Of a stretch of 64,000 nucleotides of DNA, positions 1-11,742 are shown piece by piece; the stretch's first letter is position 1, and every line of letters begins with the position of its first letter. The DNA comes from Hybos culiciformis (taxonomy: Eukaryota; Arthropoda; Insecta; Diptera; Hybotidae), in NCBI GenBank assembly GCA_964007475.1, contig OZ023273.1, positions 70,061,430 to 70,125,429 of the forward strand. Reading direction: 5' to 3'. A program made the position numbers and the translations under genes. The notes beneath the pieces were generated by a model that did no database searches, had not been told where the DNA came from, and was given only the letters and a program-made list of their open reading frames with translations.

Positions 1-2
1 CT

Positions 3-284
3 GATGCCATTTTTTTAAGCCCGCCTTGGGGTGGTCCAAAATATGCCCAAAAAACAGTATATGATATTGAGAAAAATTTAGAACCACTTGGTGTCACAGA
101 ATTGTTAAAAAAATGTCGAAGCGTTTCGAAGAATATTTGTTTATATTTACCAAAAAATTCTGATATTAAAGATATTGTTAAAACAGCTGGGACGGGTAAT
201 CAAGTTGAAGTTGAACAAAATTATTTTGGGAGAAAAATGGTTGCACTAACTGCATATTATGGTGATTTGATAAAAAAACATTGA
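3..284 (+). CDS. Tgs1: Trimethylguanosine synthase (TGS1), C-terminal end, partial
   Basis: The gene enters the window from the left, so only the last 93 residues and the TGA stop are present. TGS1 uses S-adenosylmethionine to convert the m7G cap of snRNAs and snoRNAs to the 2,2,7-trimethyl cap. The reading frame opens with DAIFLSPPWGGPKY, which carries the SPPWGGP active-site motif of this methyltransferase family. It continues with the usual C-terminal block (ICLYLPKNSDI, then QVEVEQNYFGRKMVALTAYYGDLI). The open frame reaches the window edge without a splice acceptor, so the visible part is one exon. The upstream domain and the start codon are outside the window. The next gene, Prx5, is on the opposite strand 3.5 kb away, and the gap is filled with transposons. 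Identification is by recalled family motifs and is strong. Confidence 0.93.
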   Translation, partial: DAIFLSPPWGGPKYAQKTVYDIEKNLEPLGVTELLKKCRSVSKNICLYLPKNSDIKDIVKTAGTGNQVEVEQNYFGRKMVALTAYYGDLIKKH

Positions 285-620
285 TGTACTAAAACAAAAA
301 GATAATTAAGATTAATAGGGTATAAAATATTATTTTACACATATAAATAGTAGTTCCTAGCTACAATTGAATATCATGATTTTATAATTTAAATTAAACA
401 ACTAAAAAACGTTAGACAATATTTTCAATCTTTTGTTTGAAAGAAATATTGCAAACAAAGTGTACTATCGAACAAATTTTAGCAATAAACAAATTTGGAT
501 TCAGTTTCTCATTCCCGTAGTCCCAAATTTTTCTACATAATCCTTAATCATCAACGAATTCTGAATTCAAATCAAATCTAAAAAAAAAGGAAATTTAATT
601 ACTTCCTGGATATTAGATAT
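285..620. other. Intergenic AT-rich stretch after TGS1
   Basis: This is presumably 3' UTR and spacer. I see no ORF, RNA gene or repeat here, and no clear AATAAA close to the stop. It ends at the target duplication of the hAT element that starts at 629. Confidence 0.6.
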
Positions 621-628
621 ATTTTAAC

Positions 629-1807
629 TAGGGCTTCCAATCCCGGACATAAATTCCGATCCCGGGATTTCGGGATTGCATTTTACAAATCCCGGGATCC
701 TGGGATCCCGGGATTGATCCCGGTATTGAGTTCCTCTGCTGAAAAAAAATATAAAGTAGAAAATAATAAAAACTTGCAGTTTTTTTTTAATTCAGTATAA
801 AATTGATCTTTTTATTTAAATTATTAATAACATATATAGTAATTATTAAATTCATATATTAAGTAATTCATATTAAAATTCTTAATTAAGTATTTTTTTG
901 TTGTTGGAAGTGGCATCTGAGGAAACAGAGCTCGTCTAGAACCTTATCGCCCAAAGAACTTCGTAATTTATTACAAAATAAACCTGCAGAAGAAAAGGCT
1001 GTTTCTGACTCGATGCTGGTTGGTTTTATCGTTTTTAAATATTTATATGCACGCTTCAAATAATCGCCATGTGAGCCAACATTTTCAAATAGAGCCATCT
1101 CTTTTTGAAGTTTGGAGACTAACGATTCGCATCGATGTGGTATCACTTGTGGACGTGACATGCCATCATTTATTGCTTTATTAATTTCTTCGACTGTAGT
1201 TAACGGTTGTACAGAAATAACTTCAGCAATTTCCTCCTGCACAGAAACATCTTGAAATTCATCAACTTCTATTGTAGAACATGCTGTTATGGAAGTTGCA
1301 TTCAATCTTTCAAGAAGATCTGCAATTAATTTACGGCACTTAGTTGGTGTTGGTACTATAATGAATTCTTTGTCGGAGTGAGAGATTACATTCAAGCCAT
1401 TATGTAGATAATACAAAAGTTCGCTTAAATCCGTACGACGTTGCTTCAATCGAATAGTTAAAGCTGTAAACAGTTTTTGATTAATAATGTTCACAAATTC
1501 GAAAACACTAAAAATATTAATATTTTCAAAATAATTATTGAAATTTAAAATTTCTACAGTTTCGTTGCTATAGCAACAAAAATAGTCATGGCTTACTTGT
1601 CGACAATAATTCTGATTTAACGTTAAAAATTTTAAATGTACTTTTCTTTCAAAAACAATATTTTGAAAGATTAGAATTCTCATAATATTTGATAAAACTA
1701 CGTTAAGTATGTGAATCCCGGAATTTCTATAACATAATCCCGGGATCTCGGGATTGTAAAAAACCTCAATATCCCGGGATTTCGGGATCCCGGGATTGGA
1801 AGCCCTA
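629..1807 (-). mobile_element. hAT transposon, internally deleted, exact 8-bp target duplication
   Basis: The ends are inverted: TAGGGCTTCCAATCCCG at 629 and its complement ending at 1807. The flanking 8 bp are identical, ATTTTAAC at 621-628 and 1808-1815, which is the insertion signature of the hAT superfamily. Subterminal DNA is full of palindromic ATCCCGGGAT and CGGGATTTCGGGATT motifs on both sides, probably transposase-binding repeats. Only a C-terminal transposase fragment remains inside (886-1683, minus strand). The element is therefore not autonomous as it stands. The same terminal sequence is found on a second element at 40579-41663. Confidence 0.9.
886..1683 (-). pseudogene. hAT transposase C-terminal fragment (dimerisation domain)
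   Basis: An open frame of 265 residues ends in SESETAFSSAGLFCNKLRSSLGDKVLDELCFLRCHF (positions about 225-260). This is the conserved hAT C-terminal dimerisation region, with its SERxFSxAG and K-R-S-L-L-FLR pattern. The N-terminal zinc finger and most of the catalytic RNase-H-like domain are missing, as expected for an internally deleted element. The product would not be an active transposase. It sits wholly inside the terminal inverted repeats at 629 and 1807. Confidence 0.82.
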
Positions 1808-2012
1808 ATTTTAACTCAATAGCTTATGAATAGACTGCGGATTTATATGCAATTGCATATTCGTACAGGAGTAACCTCGAACAAAAAGAGAAACAGCTAA
1901 GTACGTTTGGTGTAAAAACAAATTATTTCAAACGTATTTATATCTGCATATTCGCATATATTGCATATTTTTGCATATTTGCATATTTTGCATATCAACG
2001 TATATTTTAATA

Positions 2013-2362
2013 TCGTCCATGAAACAGGAATATGTCCTATCACGAAGTTTTGTCACTTTTGAGGTAATGATGCATTATTATGTACTTTTTGATGACGCGT
2101 CGATCAGTCGTACTCAGAAAAATTAGAAAAAATCCATTATATGCTTTTTTAGCACAATTAAAAAATGTACTACCAATTTGACGTACATTTTTGTAAGGGA
2201 AAAAGTACTATGTACCTCCAATTACTTCTGTACAAAGTGTTCGCTTGCGCGCCAAAATTACATTTGGTATTTTTAGGATATATTCTGAACAAAGTGTTCG
2301 CTTGCTCGCCAAAATTACATTTGGTTTTTTTAGGATATATTCCTAGTTTCATGGACGATATC
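2013..2362. mobile_element. Nested inverted-repeat MITE with an internal 57-bp tandem duplication
   Basis: The left end (ATATCGTCCATGAAAC near 2013-2030) is inverted at the right end (GTTTCATGGACGATAT near 2346-2362), and a short AGGAATAT block follows each end. Inside, a 57-bp unit containing AAGTGTTCGCTTG is repeated head to tail at about 2232-2288 and 2289-2345. Short open frames here are repeat artefacts. The target duplication was not resolved. Confidence 0.6.
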
Positions 2363-2441
2363 TTGTTTTCTATCTTGTGAAGTTAAGAAATTAAGTACTA
2401 TTGTTTCATTAGTAGTAATAAATATTATAATAGAGTACGGC

Positions 2442-2911
2442 CAGCGGCGGACTGGCAGTCGGGCATACTTGGCAAATGCCCGGTGGACCCACAGTTTTTT
2501 TTTAATATTATATATTCTTTAAAAGCTTACGAAACTAGAATTAAAAGTAATATTTTAATAATGTAATTATCCAAGAAATTAAACAATTACTTCTTTAAAT
2601 TATTGGGGCCGATTTCATAAAATTTATTTCTTTAAATAAGTGTTTGTTTGCTTTTTAATTAGCAAAATCGAGTATTATCTATCTGTCTTGAATATTTGAG
2701 CTAACCGTATTTGAAAAAAAAAAGTGAATTATTTTTAATTATTATTTTTATATGTAAAGTAAAATTATTTGAATTATTTTTTTTCTGGAATTTAAATATA
2801 GTTTATTATTTACTGTTTTTGGGCATTTTTTCATTCAAAAATTTTTCTCTTCTCGCTAGCCTAGTTCCTTTTGAAATACCCGGGCCGAATTTTTGTGCCA
2901 GTCCGCCGCTG
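2442..2911. mobile_element. Nested hAT-type MITE (CAGCGGCGGACTGGCA ends)
   Basis: The terminal repeats CAGCGGCGGACTGGCA (2442-2457) and TGCCAGTCCGCCGCTG (2896-2911) are exact complements and resemble the CAGNGGCGGAC ends common in hAT elements. The flanking 8 bp are AGTACGGC (2434-2441) and ATTACGGC (2912-2919), identical at 7 of 8 bases. There is no coding sequence. It is inserted into the element at 1831-3580 and is therefore younger. Confidence 0.82.
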
Positions 2912-3798
2912 ATTACGGCATATTACTTCCAACCAAATTTTAAAACACACTATCAAAAATAATGGGCGAAATGACGATAAAAAAGGGATATGCTGAAAAA
3001 AATTTACTAAAATTTGCTTTGATTTGTTTTTTAAATTTTGAAGTCTGGTTTTGAAAATTTGTTGTTGTTGCTTGTAGTAGTCAATATTTCGTCGAAAAGG
3101 TAACAATTTTTGATGTGTTCTGGCGATATTTTTTATTAAATTTGTGAAAATGTTAAATGTAACTTAGAAAAATTTGTAGTTCTTTTGTCGTGAAAGTTAC
3201 CAAATAATGTTTTTTCAGTTACCAAAAAATTAATCAAAAAATTTACAAAACGTTTTTGGAAACGGTATTACTTTAAAGGAATTGTTTTAGCAGCATCAAT
3301 TTGAAGCGATTTGAATTATAATTGAATATTTTTATCAATTGAATAACTAATTTTAGTGCGAAATAATATTTTTTTTTTCAATAATTGTTTTTTTCTCTAA
3401 TGAAATTTTCTGCATATATTTGCATATTTTGTGCATATGCACTTGCATAAATTTTGCATAAAAAATGCATATTTCGATATGTTAACGAAAATCTCTTTTA
3501 CTATTTATTAGAAGACGATATTGAAAGTATATTCCTTTTTTAACCTGAAAACAAAAAATTGCATATAAATCCGCAGTCTACTTATGAATAATAAAACCAT
3601 TGCATTACACTTTTTTATTTATTTAATTCATTTTGACAATTGGAAATGTATGGAAGTACAGTTTAATATCTGATATTATTTAAATGTATTAAAAAAAAAT
3701 TTCTGATAGAAAAAGTTTTATGAAATTTACAAACAAAATAAAAGTAATAATTAAATTCTAAGAATTTATCGTTACATAAGACACTAATTTTGATATTT

Positions 3799-5473
3799 TC
3801 ATTTTTTTCCAAGCTTATCGGCCAATGAGCAACTCAATCCAGTATTATCTGGTTCAACATTTAGTTCTGTGATTATTCCCTTGTCAACAATCATTGAAAA
3901 TCTTTTAGATCGAATACCGCCTAAGGGTGGAAGATCGACAGTCAGATCTAAAGCCTTCACAAAAGTTGCTGCAGGATCAGCAAGCATACGAATTTTACCT
4001 AAAAAAATTAAAATTTTCAAAAATTTCAAATTGTTATACGATTAATAAATTCTTCAAGTCATTACCTGCAACGGAATTTTCTTTTCCCCAGGCTGACATA
4101 ACAAATGGATCATTTACTGAAATACATATAATTTCACCTACGCCTAAGTCTTGTTTCAACTTACTTGCATTTTCTATATAGCCCGGCAAATGTGTCTAAA
4201 AAGTAGTTTTGAATTATTAAAGATTTACCAAACGAATAATCTTATGTACCTACATGTAAGATTATATTACAAATGTAACATAATGTATATAAAACCAGTT
4301 ACATTAAAAATAACCCAAATAATGGTGAGTAACTTAACGTTCGATTTTATAAAACTGCCAATTGCAGTTGCTGGTTTTAGATGTTATTTTTACTAATTTA
4401 ATAAGTATGACTGAAATAGATTTTACGTAAGTTGTAAATTATAGAAATTTTATCTCTTATGATTTGATTACATTCAAATACATTCTCATAAAAATTCTTT
4501 AATTAGCAAATGATCAAAGATTTTTTTTTATCTTATTCTTTTCTTATCTATTTCTATTTTTTATCTTTTATTTTAATGTTTTTTTTTTATTACTTGTTGG
4601 TACATTATCTAGTTCTCAAATAATTATGACAAATAGAAAAGAATGGCTCTGTTCAATTTAAAAAAAAAATAGGCAAGTACCTACCTGTGTAAGTAATCTA
4701 CCCACACGACAAAAGCGTTTTCTATGTCTATTCGGACCACTAAGAGTTCTTATTAAGAGAACTTTTTTAGTTAAATAAAAAAAAATTGCCTTAAAAAGTT
4801 ATGCCCTACTGGTATAGATAACCTAGTTTTATTTACAAAAAAAAGTTTTAATTGATTTTTCCACTATCTTCTAGAATTTTTGTTATTTCTATGAATACTA
4901 TATGTCTACCTACAATATAAATATTTGATTTATGAAATTTTTAGCCTAACAACATGATAAGAAGGCAGAAAAATTAAACCATTATTTTAAGAAATGCAGT
5001 TCATAATATATAGGTAGGTAGGTATAGTGAGGAATTATTTTTTTCGTTCTACTTACTTTCGAGCATCCTGGTGTAAAGGCACCTACAAATTAAAGAAAGT
5101 TAAAATGGATTCAAAATTTTGATTTTAATTTACCTGGAACTCCAAATAAAATAATTTTTTGTTTGGAAGCCAATTCACTTATATTTATTTTGTTTGCTGG
5201 CGAATCTTCGTACAAATCAATATTGGGAAGTGAATCGCCAACCTTGAAAAAAAAAATTCAAATTTCAAGTTCATTTCAATCAACAAAAACTTAAAATCAA
5301 TAAACATTTCCTTCAATAAAATTATGTAATTTTTTAATAGAACTCAGTTTACCAACCTTAATTTGGGCCATTTTAATTGAATTTAATGAAAATGATCGTA
5401 AATTTGATTTTAAATCGGTTAAAAATGTGTTCCTTGTTTGTTGAATAACCCTGGTAACAGATGAGAAATTCAT
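3799..5473 (-). CDS. Prx5: Peroxiredoxin 5 (atypical 2-Cys, thiol peroxidase), five exons
   Basis: Exons on the minus strand are 5357-5473, 5134-5242, 5057-5082, 4066-4195 and 3799-3998. All introns are GT-AG and the 582 nt give 193 residues. The enzyme reduces hydrogen peroxide and organic peroxides using thioredoxin. The N-terminal 39 residues ([17 protein letters not shown] onward) are basic and look like a mitochondrial presequence. An internal Met (MAQIKVGDSLP) could start a cytosolic form. The peroxidatic Cys82 lies in [14 protein letters not shown], and the resolving Cys184 in [18 protein letters not shown], near the C-terminus as in animal PRDX5. The first ATG in frame was used as start; the codons before it include none. 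The exon with the catalytic cysteine is only 26 nt long. Length and motifs match the family well. Confidence 0.93.
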
Positions 5474-5897
5474 TCCTTCGAAAAACAAAAAACCTGTTTC
5501 AAAGAATTCTGATGATGAAAATTCTTATGTTTGTTTCGTTTATGTTTGATAGATTTTGACAATTGTAAGCCACAAAAAAAAAAAGTTGCCGGATGAGGAT
5601 AACCAAGTGTAGATTTTTAAAAAAATAACACTCTGAAAATACAGTAATATCAGAGATTTTGAATATTAAGATTTATATATTGATTTATTTGAAAGACACA
5701 ATTTAAGAGAAATTGCAGCAGAAATCGTGGACCCTATTTCGATTTAAAATTATCGATATCTTTTTGTGAGTTTTTATGCCTTGTTTCCACTTTACCAATT
5801 TAACATCTTCTGTTGGTATTGTTGATGTTGCTTTTTCATAAAAACATGTTCCTGAATATGTTTTTACAAAAACGTGTTCTTTTTTAGAAATGAGTAA

Positions 5898-6292
5898 TAC
5901 CTTGTTCGCACTTCAATTTTTTTCCGGATATTACGATTTTTCCGGAAACTTTGTGGATATTATCATACAAAATTTTTTTCCAGATATTTTAATTTCCAGT
6001 TCTTTTTTCCACTAAGCTAGTTCCTTTTAGCTACTTTTTGCTAGTTTTGTTACGGTTGGCACCGTTTATTTTGTGTCAAAATGTCAAAAAAATTAAAACC
6101 AACAAAAAAAAGTGAAATTTAATTTTAAAATTTAAATTTTTTTTTTAAGTAACAGAAAGTTGTTTGCTTTTCTTATTTATGTTTTCTCTAGAATTGTCAA
6201 ATTTTTTCCACTTCTCAAGTGCGAGCGGTAGTTTCAGAAAGTGGAAATTTCCACTTATTTATCCGGATAAATGTTGAAGTGCGAACAAGGTA
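5898..6292. mobile_element. Short inverted-repeat MITE, possibly TA-flanked
   Basis: TACCTTGTTCGCACTTCAA (5898-5916) is exactly inverted at 6274-6292. Matching subterminal TCCGGATA and TATCCGGAT-like motifs follow inside each end. TA dinucleotides at both borders would fit a Tc1/mariner-type duplication, but an 8-bp duplication cannot be excluded. No coding capacity. Confidence 0.7.
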
Positions 6293-6369
6293 TAAGTAAT
6301 TTATCTACAATATTTTGTTAGGAAATATTCACAATATTCATTGGACATTAACGTTTACTGGGCAAGTCA

Positions 6370-7119
6370 TCTAATATATAAAAATGAAAATTCTCTGTTT
6401 CTCTGTTTCTCTGTTTCTCTGTCCTCTGTCCTCAATCACGCCTAAACCGCTGGACCGATTTAGCTGAAATTTTGAACTTAAGTATCTTTGGGGCCCGAGA
6501 CGGTTATAGGGTACTAGAAATTTTGATCCGAGGCCCCGGCGGGGGGGGGGTACCTTAGAAGCCAGTTTTGAAATTTAGGTATATTCCAATAAAATATAGT
6601 AGCGCTGGACCCGAAAACCCTATTTAAAAAACTGGATGTTGAGAGGCCCCAACCGTTGTCCCAGGGTTCAATTGGGGGGCTATACAACAAATTTCGAAAT
6701 TTTAAAATTTTGAAAATAAAAAGCCTAGAGACCCGATTTGTTATATTTTTGATCCGAGGCACCGCCGGGGGGCTACCTTAGAAGGCGGTTTTGCAATTTA
6801 GGTATTTATTATAGCGTTGGACCCGAATCGACTATTTTGGAGACTGGATGTGTTAAGGCACCGGGGAAGTGGCTATTTAACAAATTTTGAAATTCTGTTT
6901 TTTTAGTGCAAAAAATGAAATTTAGGTATATTCCGATAAAATATTATAGCGTTGGACCCGAATCGACTATTTAGAAGACTGGATGTGTTAAGGCACCGGG
7001 GAAGTGGATATTTAACAAATTTTGAAATTCTGTTTTTTTAGTGCACAAAATCTGGATTAAAGTATTTTGATATAAATATAAGTTCGGAACTACCGTGCGA
7101 AGCCGGGTATTTCGACTAG
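6370..7119 (+). mobile_element. Short non-autonomous Helitron
   Basis: The 5' end is TCTAATATATAAAAATGAAA, directly after an A. The 3' end is a short hairpin (CGAA...TTCG around GCCGGGTAT) followed by ACTAG and then T, so the element lies between A and T as Helitrons do, with no target duplication and no inverted repeats. Near the 5' end are tandem TCTCTGTT repeats and the motif CCGATTTAGCTGAAATTTTG. The interior holds two close 135-bp tandem units (from about 6811 and 6946, starting ATAGCGTTGGACCCGAATC) plus an older divergent copy near 6600. No Rep/helicase ORF is present. Confidence 0.8.
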
Positions 7120-9047
7120 TTTTTGATAATTTTATAAAATCGGAGATACACTCAAGGTAAATGGCGCGTAGTCAGCGGGACTCCTTAACCTTGACACAAC
7201 TTCATAAATTTTAACTTTTTTGTGAGCGTAAGTTCCATTGACCTTATCTCCGATATTATTTGAAATTCTTTATCTGACAGAGCTAAACCTGTTAACATAT
7301 GATTCGATTTTTCAAAGATGTTTAACTGTTTGCGAACATGTTAAATCAGCAAAGTGGAAACAAGGCATTAAATTTAAGTGCAAATTTAAGTGTACAGTCA
7401 TAATTTTTATATTTATACAAATTTTCCCGAGCATTAAAGGTTAACACCATTAACGACAATAATTTTTATTTGAATTTATATTATAAAAGGAATTTCGAAA
7501 ACCAATGTACATTATTTTTTCATCGCAATTTATCCACTTTTTTTTTTATGGAGTTAATGGATTTGGTGCATTTGTGCTAAATTATGAACAATTTTATTAT
7601 TGCTTGCTATTATTAAGTTTTCTAAAAAATGTTCTCAAAATTATATTATAATTTTTGTGTGGATAAATGATAAAGCACTTGAAATTTAATTTGTGATTGC
7701 GGTTCAGGTAAGGATCGTATATTTTTTTATAATTATTTGCGAGAGTTTCAAATTAAGATAATTCAAATGACATGAAATTAAGTTTATTAAGTTTATTAGG
7801 TTTTTTATATTTTATATTATTAATTAAAATTCAATATTTTGTTGGATTCTAACATAAGACCGTACTTTTAATTTTAACAGTACTTTTAACGCTTTAAACC
7901 GAATAACCTGACCGGAAAACTTTCTAAGCTGGCAGTACTTCAAAACTACATTTTATTTGTCGCTTTCGCCTAAGCCGCTGTTGTACTATTCGTATTGTCA
8001 AAATTTCATTCAAATTGAATAAAATATTCTTTTTAAAGTGAAAAATTATTTAAAAGTAAAACAGATTCTATTAAAATTATAATTTTGTTTTATAATAATA
8101 ATTAAAAATTAATTTTGTTATTTTTCCTCAAAAAAAGAAATAAACTTTTTTTTGGCTACCTAATTATAAAATATCGAATTTAATGTTTATGTAGTCTACT
8201 AATAACTAGTCTGGCAAGCAAAGAAATTTGCTATTGTAATTCGACCTATAAATATACTTAGTATACAAATCACAATTTATATATAATATATATAAAAACA
8301 ATTTAAAGTGAAGTAAAAAATTAAATAAAAATTTGTTTTAGATTTTTATTCAGCTTGTGCTTTCGAATCTCAAATTTCTTCTAAAAAAATAAAAATTTAT
8401 ATTTTTAGAATTAACTTGGGTTTCAGCAATCATCAGCGCAAGGCTATTAGAAAATTTTTGAAGGAAAATAAAGTTAAGAACATTTTAATAAAGTAGAAGC
8501 AATTCTATAGCGATCAATATGACAAGGTCCAATTTCTAATAAAAATAAATTTCCAAAATTGGTCCTCACCAGAATTGGTCTTTTTATAGAATTATGCTTG
8601 AAATCGTCAATGAAGTGCATAATAAAAACGACATTTTAATTTTTTTTTTAATTCCATTGTTTCCAAAATTTTTTCATTATGATCATTATTTTTTTAGGTC
8701 AATAGAACTGAGCTATTTTATTTCCTTTAGAATATTTTACTAATGTCTGATTTAAATAAAGAAAATTCGTTTTGATGTTCATACCTACTACGGAAGGGAA
8801 TTGATCGCTTGTAATGGGTTTTTTTTATTTCTTATGAAGACGACGAACAGATGAAATAGAGCTTTGAAGTTTAAAACATGTTGGTATTCAAAGTAATAAT
8901 TGGTCCCATCACGCTATTATTGAATATTATGCTTTTTATTTTTATCTTACGAATTTATGTATCGATATTATTTTGCATTTTTATTACCTCAACATCCTTT
9001 ACTTACCTATTAAGATTATTTCAGTTAGCACAAAATTTCTAATACCG
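7120..9047. other. Intergenic and probable pasha 5' region
   Basis: AT-rich sequence without a supportable gene. A pyrimidine-rich acceptor-like TTATTTCAG ends near 9023, so pasha may have an untranslated first exon somewhere in this stretch. I cannot place its promoter. Confidence 0.4.
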
Positions 9048-11742
9048 ATGATAAACAATGAATATGAGTCATCGAATAATAATTCATTGGATTCATATGA
9101 AAATTTAAATCCAAATGATTCAGCGGTTAAATACAAACGTATACGGAATGAGTTTGAGAATGAGCCACAAAGAGAAACGAAAAAGACAAAATTAGAAGAG
9201 CCTGGTATTGCATTAGACGATGAAGGGTTACGAATATTTCAAGTATTAGATGAATGTGATGGTTCAGCATCAGATGATGAAAATGAAGGTAAACTTATAA
9301 AATACCTTTTAGAAAAATTTATATTTATTATTTTTTGTCCTTCATTAGGGTTCAAATTAAATTTTAGATGTGTATATTTAATCAGTTTATATTAGAATTT
9401 ATGTTTGAATGTGACTATAATACATGGGTGTTTAATATTTTATTATTTAATTTTCCTTAAATTAACTTATCTTTGCAGAAAACAATGATGATGATAATGA
9501 AATTGATGATGATGATAGCGATAATGAAAATTCTTCGGAAGAAGAAATAGATGAGAATGAAATTGAGAATTTATTGGATGAAGCATTGCCGGATAATTTG
9601 AAAAATAAGAAAAAAAGACAATATGAACAAAGATTTAAAACTGTTTTAGAAGGTTATTACCTACTTCTTACTTAACTTGAATTATAATAATTTCTTTTTT
9701 TTTAATTAGAGAAAGGTCATAATCCATTCGAAGTTTTACCAGAAGGATGGATTGAAATTACTCACAATGCAGGAATTCCTATTTATTTGCATAAGCAGAC
9801 AAGAGTTTGTTCTGTATCCAAGCCTTATTTTTTAGGTCCTGGTAGTGTTAGAGTATGTTGAATAATTTTTTTTATCATCTAATTTTGATAAATATGTATT
9901 TTAAATACAATTGTTTATACTTTTAGAAACATGCTATTCCTGTTAGTGCGATAACTTGCCTAAACTATCGCAAGGCTTTGGATCGTGAGGATGAAGAAAA
10001 GAAAAAAATTACGGGAACTAAAGAAAATGTTAAACCTTCGACAACTGAGAACTCATTACCGTGTAACAATAATGAGATTGTCTGTCCTTTTGTGGGATCT
10101 GCGAAAGATTTTACACCAAATAATGAATCAATCATTAATGAAGATGACAAACCAAAGAAAGAATCAGAAGGAAAAACCGCTCACGTATCGCATGCCACAA
10201 TTGAAACTGTTAAAGAAAATTTAGAATCCCAATCTTTGACTTCACAACAAGTTCGTGAATACTGCCATAAACTTTTTCATTTCAAAACAATACGTGTTAT
10301 GAAATTTAAGTGAGTTGATAATTAATTTTTGTATTTAACTTTTTTATTTCATCAAATATGATTTACTTTTTTATTTCGAAATAAATGTTGACCAACAACT
10401 TTGAAAATTCATTAGATCTGAGGTTAAATAAAATAATTTGGTACTGCATGTTAGCAGCAAAAGAAATCATAGTTTGTAATTTAAAAAGAATTGCATAAAT
10501 TTTAAACTTTGAATTAGATCTGAGGTTAAATAACATAATTTAGTATTAAATTTTAGCAGCTAAAATTTTTGATCGCAATACTATTTTTTAGAACATGGTC
10601 AGCAAGACGTAAATTTACTAAAAATCGTAAAAATATTAAATGTCTTCAACGTCCAACTTTGCCCGATGGTACAAAATTAATTACATTTCCTGTTATGGCA
10701 CCTGAATTAGATCCAAATAGTCAAGGTGTAAATGGTTCGAGTGGTAATACTAGGCAACGTAAGGAGTGGATTATGAATCCCAATGGAAAAAGTTTTGTTT
10801 GCATTTTACACGAGTATGTTCAGCATGCTTTAAAAAAACAACCTACTTATGAGTTTAAAGAATTAGAAAATGCTGCAACACCATATTGCGCGATAATTTC
10901 TATAAACAATTTAAAATATGGAGTAGGTTATGGAACAAGCAAAAAACAAGCTAAATCAGAAGCAGCTAGGGAGACTCTCGAAATTTTAATACCAGAAATG
11001 AAAGATAAAATTACTGGACTTAATAAATTAGTAGAAAATGGTTCAAAAACTAATTTAAAAGATTTGTCAGTAAGTTAAAAATAAATTTAACTAATTTTTT
11101 TATATTAATGATTTTTTATTTGATGAGAAAATTTACTTGTCAGGTTTTTGATGACATCAAGATTACAGATCCAAGGGTATCAGAATTTTGTAATAAAACA
11201 ACTGAACCTTTGCCACACACTATTTTATTGACTTGTCTTCAAAGAAATTATGGTTTAGGAGATGTCCAAATTAATTACGAAATAAATCCAGCAAAGCATA
11301 AACGAAATGAATTTACCATGACCGTGGGCAAGCATACAGCTACTGTTATTTGTAAAAACAAAAAAGAAGGAAAGCAATTGGCATCTCAACACATTTTGCA
11401 GGTAAAAAATACATATCTTTTTCATAAAGTAATTTTTTTTTCTGATTTTAATTCTAGATTCTTCACCCTCACATTAAAACTTGGGGATCATTACTACGCC
11501 TTTATGGAAATAATTCACTCAAAACATTCAAAGAGAAGAAACAAGAAGAACAAGAAATTACTGTACTTCAAAATAAAGCTGCCATCAATCAACCAAATTA
11601 TGCTATTTTAGACAAACTAAAACTTGAAATGGTAAAATTGTTCGATTCCAGAGCTGCTATTGAATCAATTGGAACTATTTGTATACAACCAACAGAAGTA
11701 CCCATCACATCTGGATCTAATTTAAAAAACGTTGAACTTTAG
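9048..11742 (+). CDS. pasha: Pasha/DGCR8, microprocessor RNA-binding subunit, seven exons
   Basis: Exons are 9048-9288, 9479-9652, 9710-9852, 9927-10309, 10592-11069, 11144-11401 and 11458-11742; 1962 nt give 653 residues. The protein is the nuclear partner of Drosha that recognises primary microRNA hairpins. An acidic, low-complexity N-terminus (residues 1-135) is followed by a WW-type/haem-binding region (LPEGWIEITHNAGIPIYLHK, about 148-170, then PYFLGPGSVRKH). Cys197 in SAITCLNYRK corresponds to the haem-ligand cysteine of human DGCR8. Next come two double-stranded-RNA-binding domains (about 381-448, with NPNGKSFVCILHEYVQ, and about 494-560, ending GKQLASQHILQ). The C-terminal tail starts LHPHIKTWGSLLRLYGNN, which binds Drosha in the human protein. 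The start is the ATG before INNEYESS; an upstream in-frame extension has no Met-rich or conserved features. AATAAA occurs 11 nt after the stop. Confidence 0.95.

Larger units (their letters stand above)
1831..3580. mobile_element. hAT-type non-autonomous element with TGCATAT subterminal repeats, carrying nested insertions
   Basis: The inverted ends TAGACTGCGGATTTATATGC (from 1831) and the complement ending at 3580 match over more than 20 bp. The flanks carry an exact 8-bp duplication, CTTATGAA, at 1823-1830 and 3581-3588. Many copies of TGCATAT lie just inside each end (about 1840-2005 and 3410-3490), the usual layout of transposase-binding sites. No transposase ORF remains. Two other inverted-repeat elements are nested inside (about 2013-2362 and 2442-2911). 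It lies only 15 bp to the right of the element ending at 1807. Confidence 0.87.

Noticed and set aside
5474..5488. Upstream extension of the Prx5 first exon
   Set aside because: It begins with TTG, not ATG; the first ATG in frame is at 5473.
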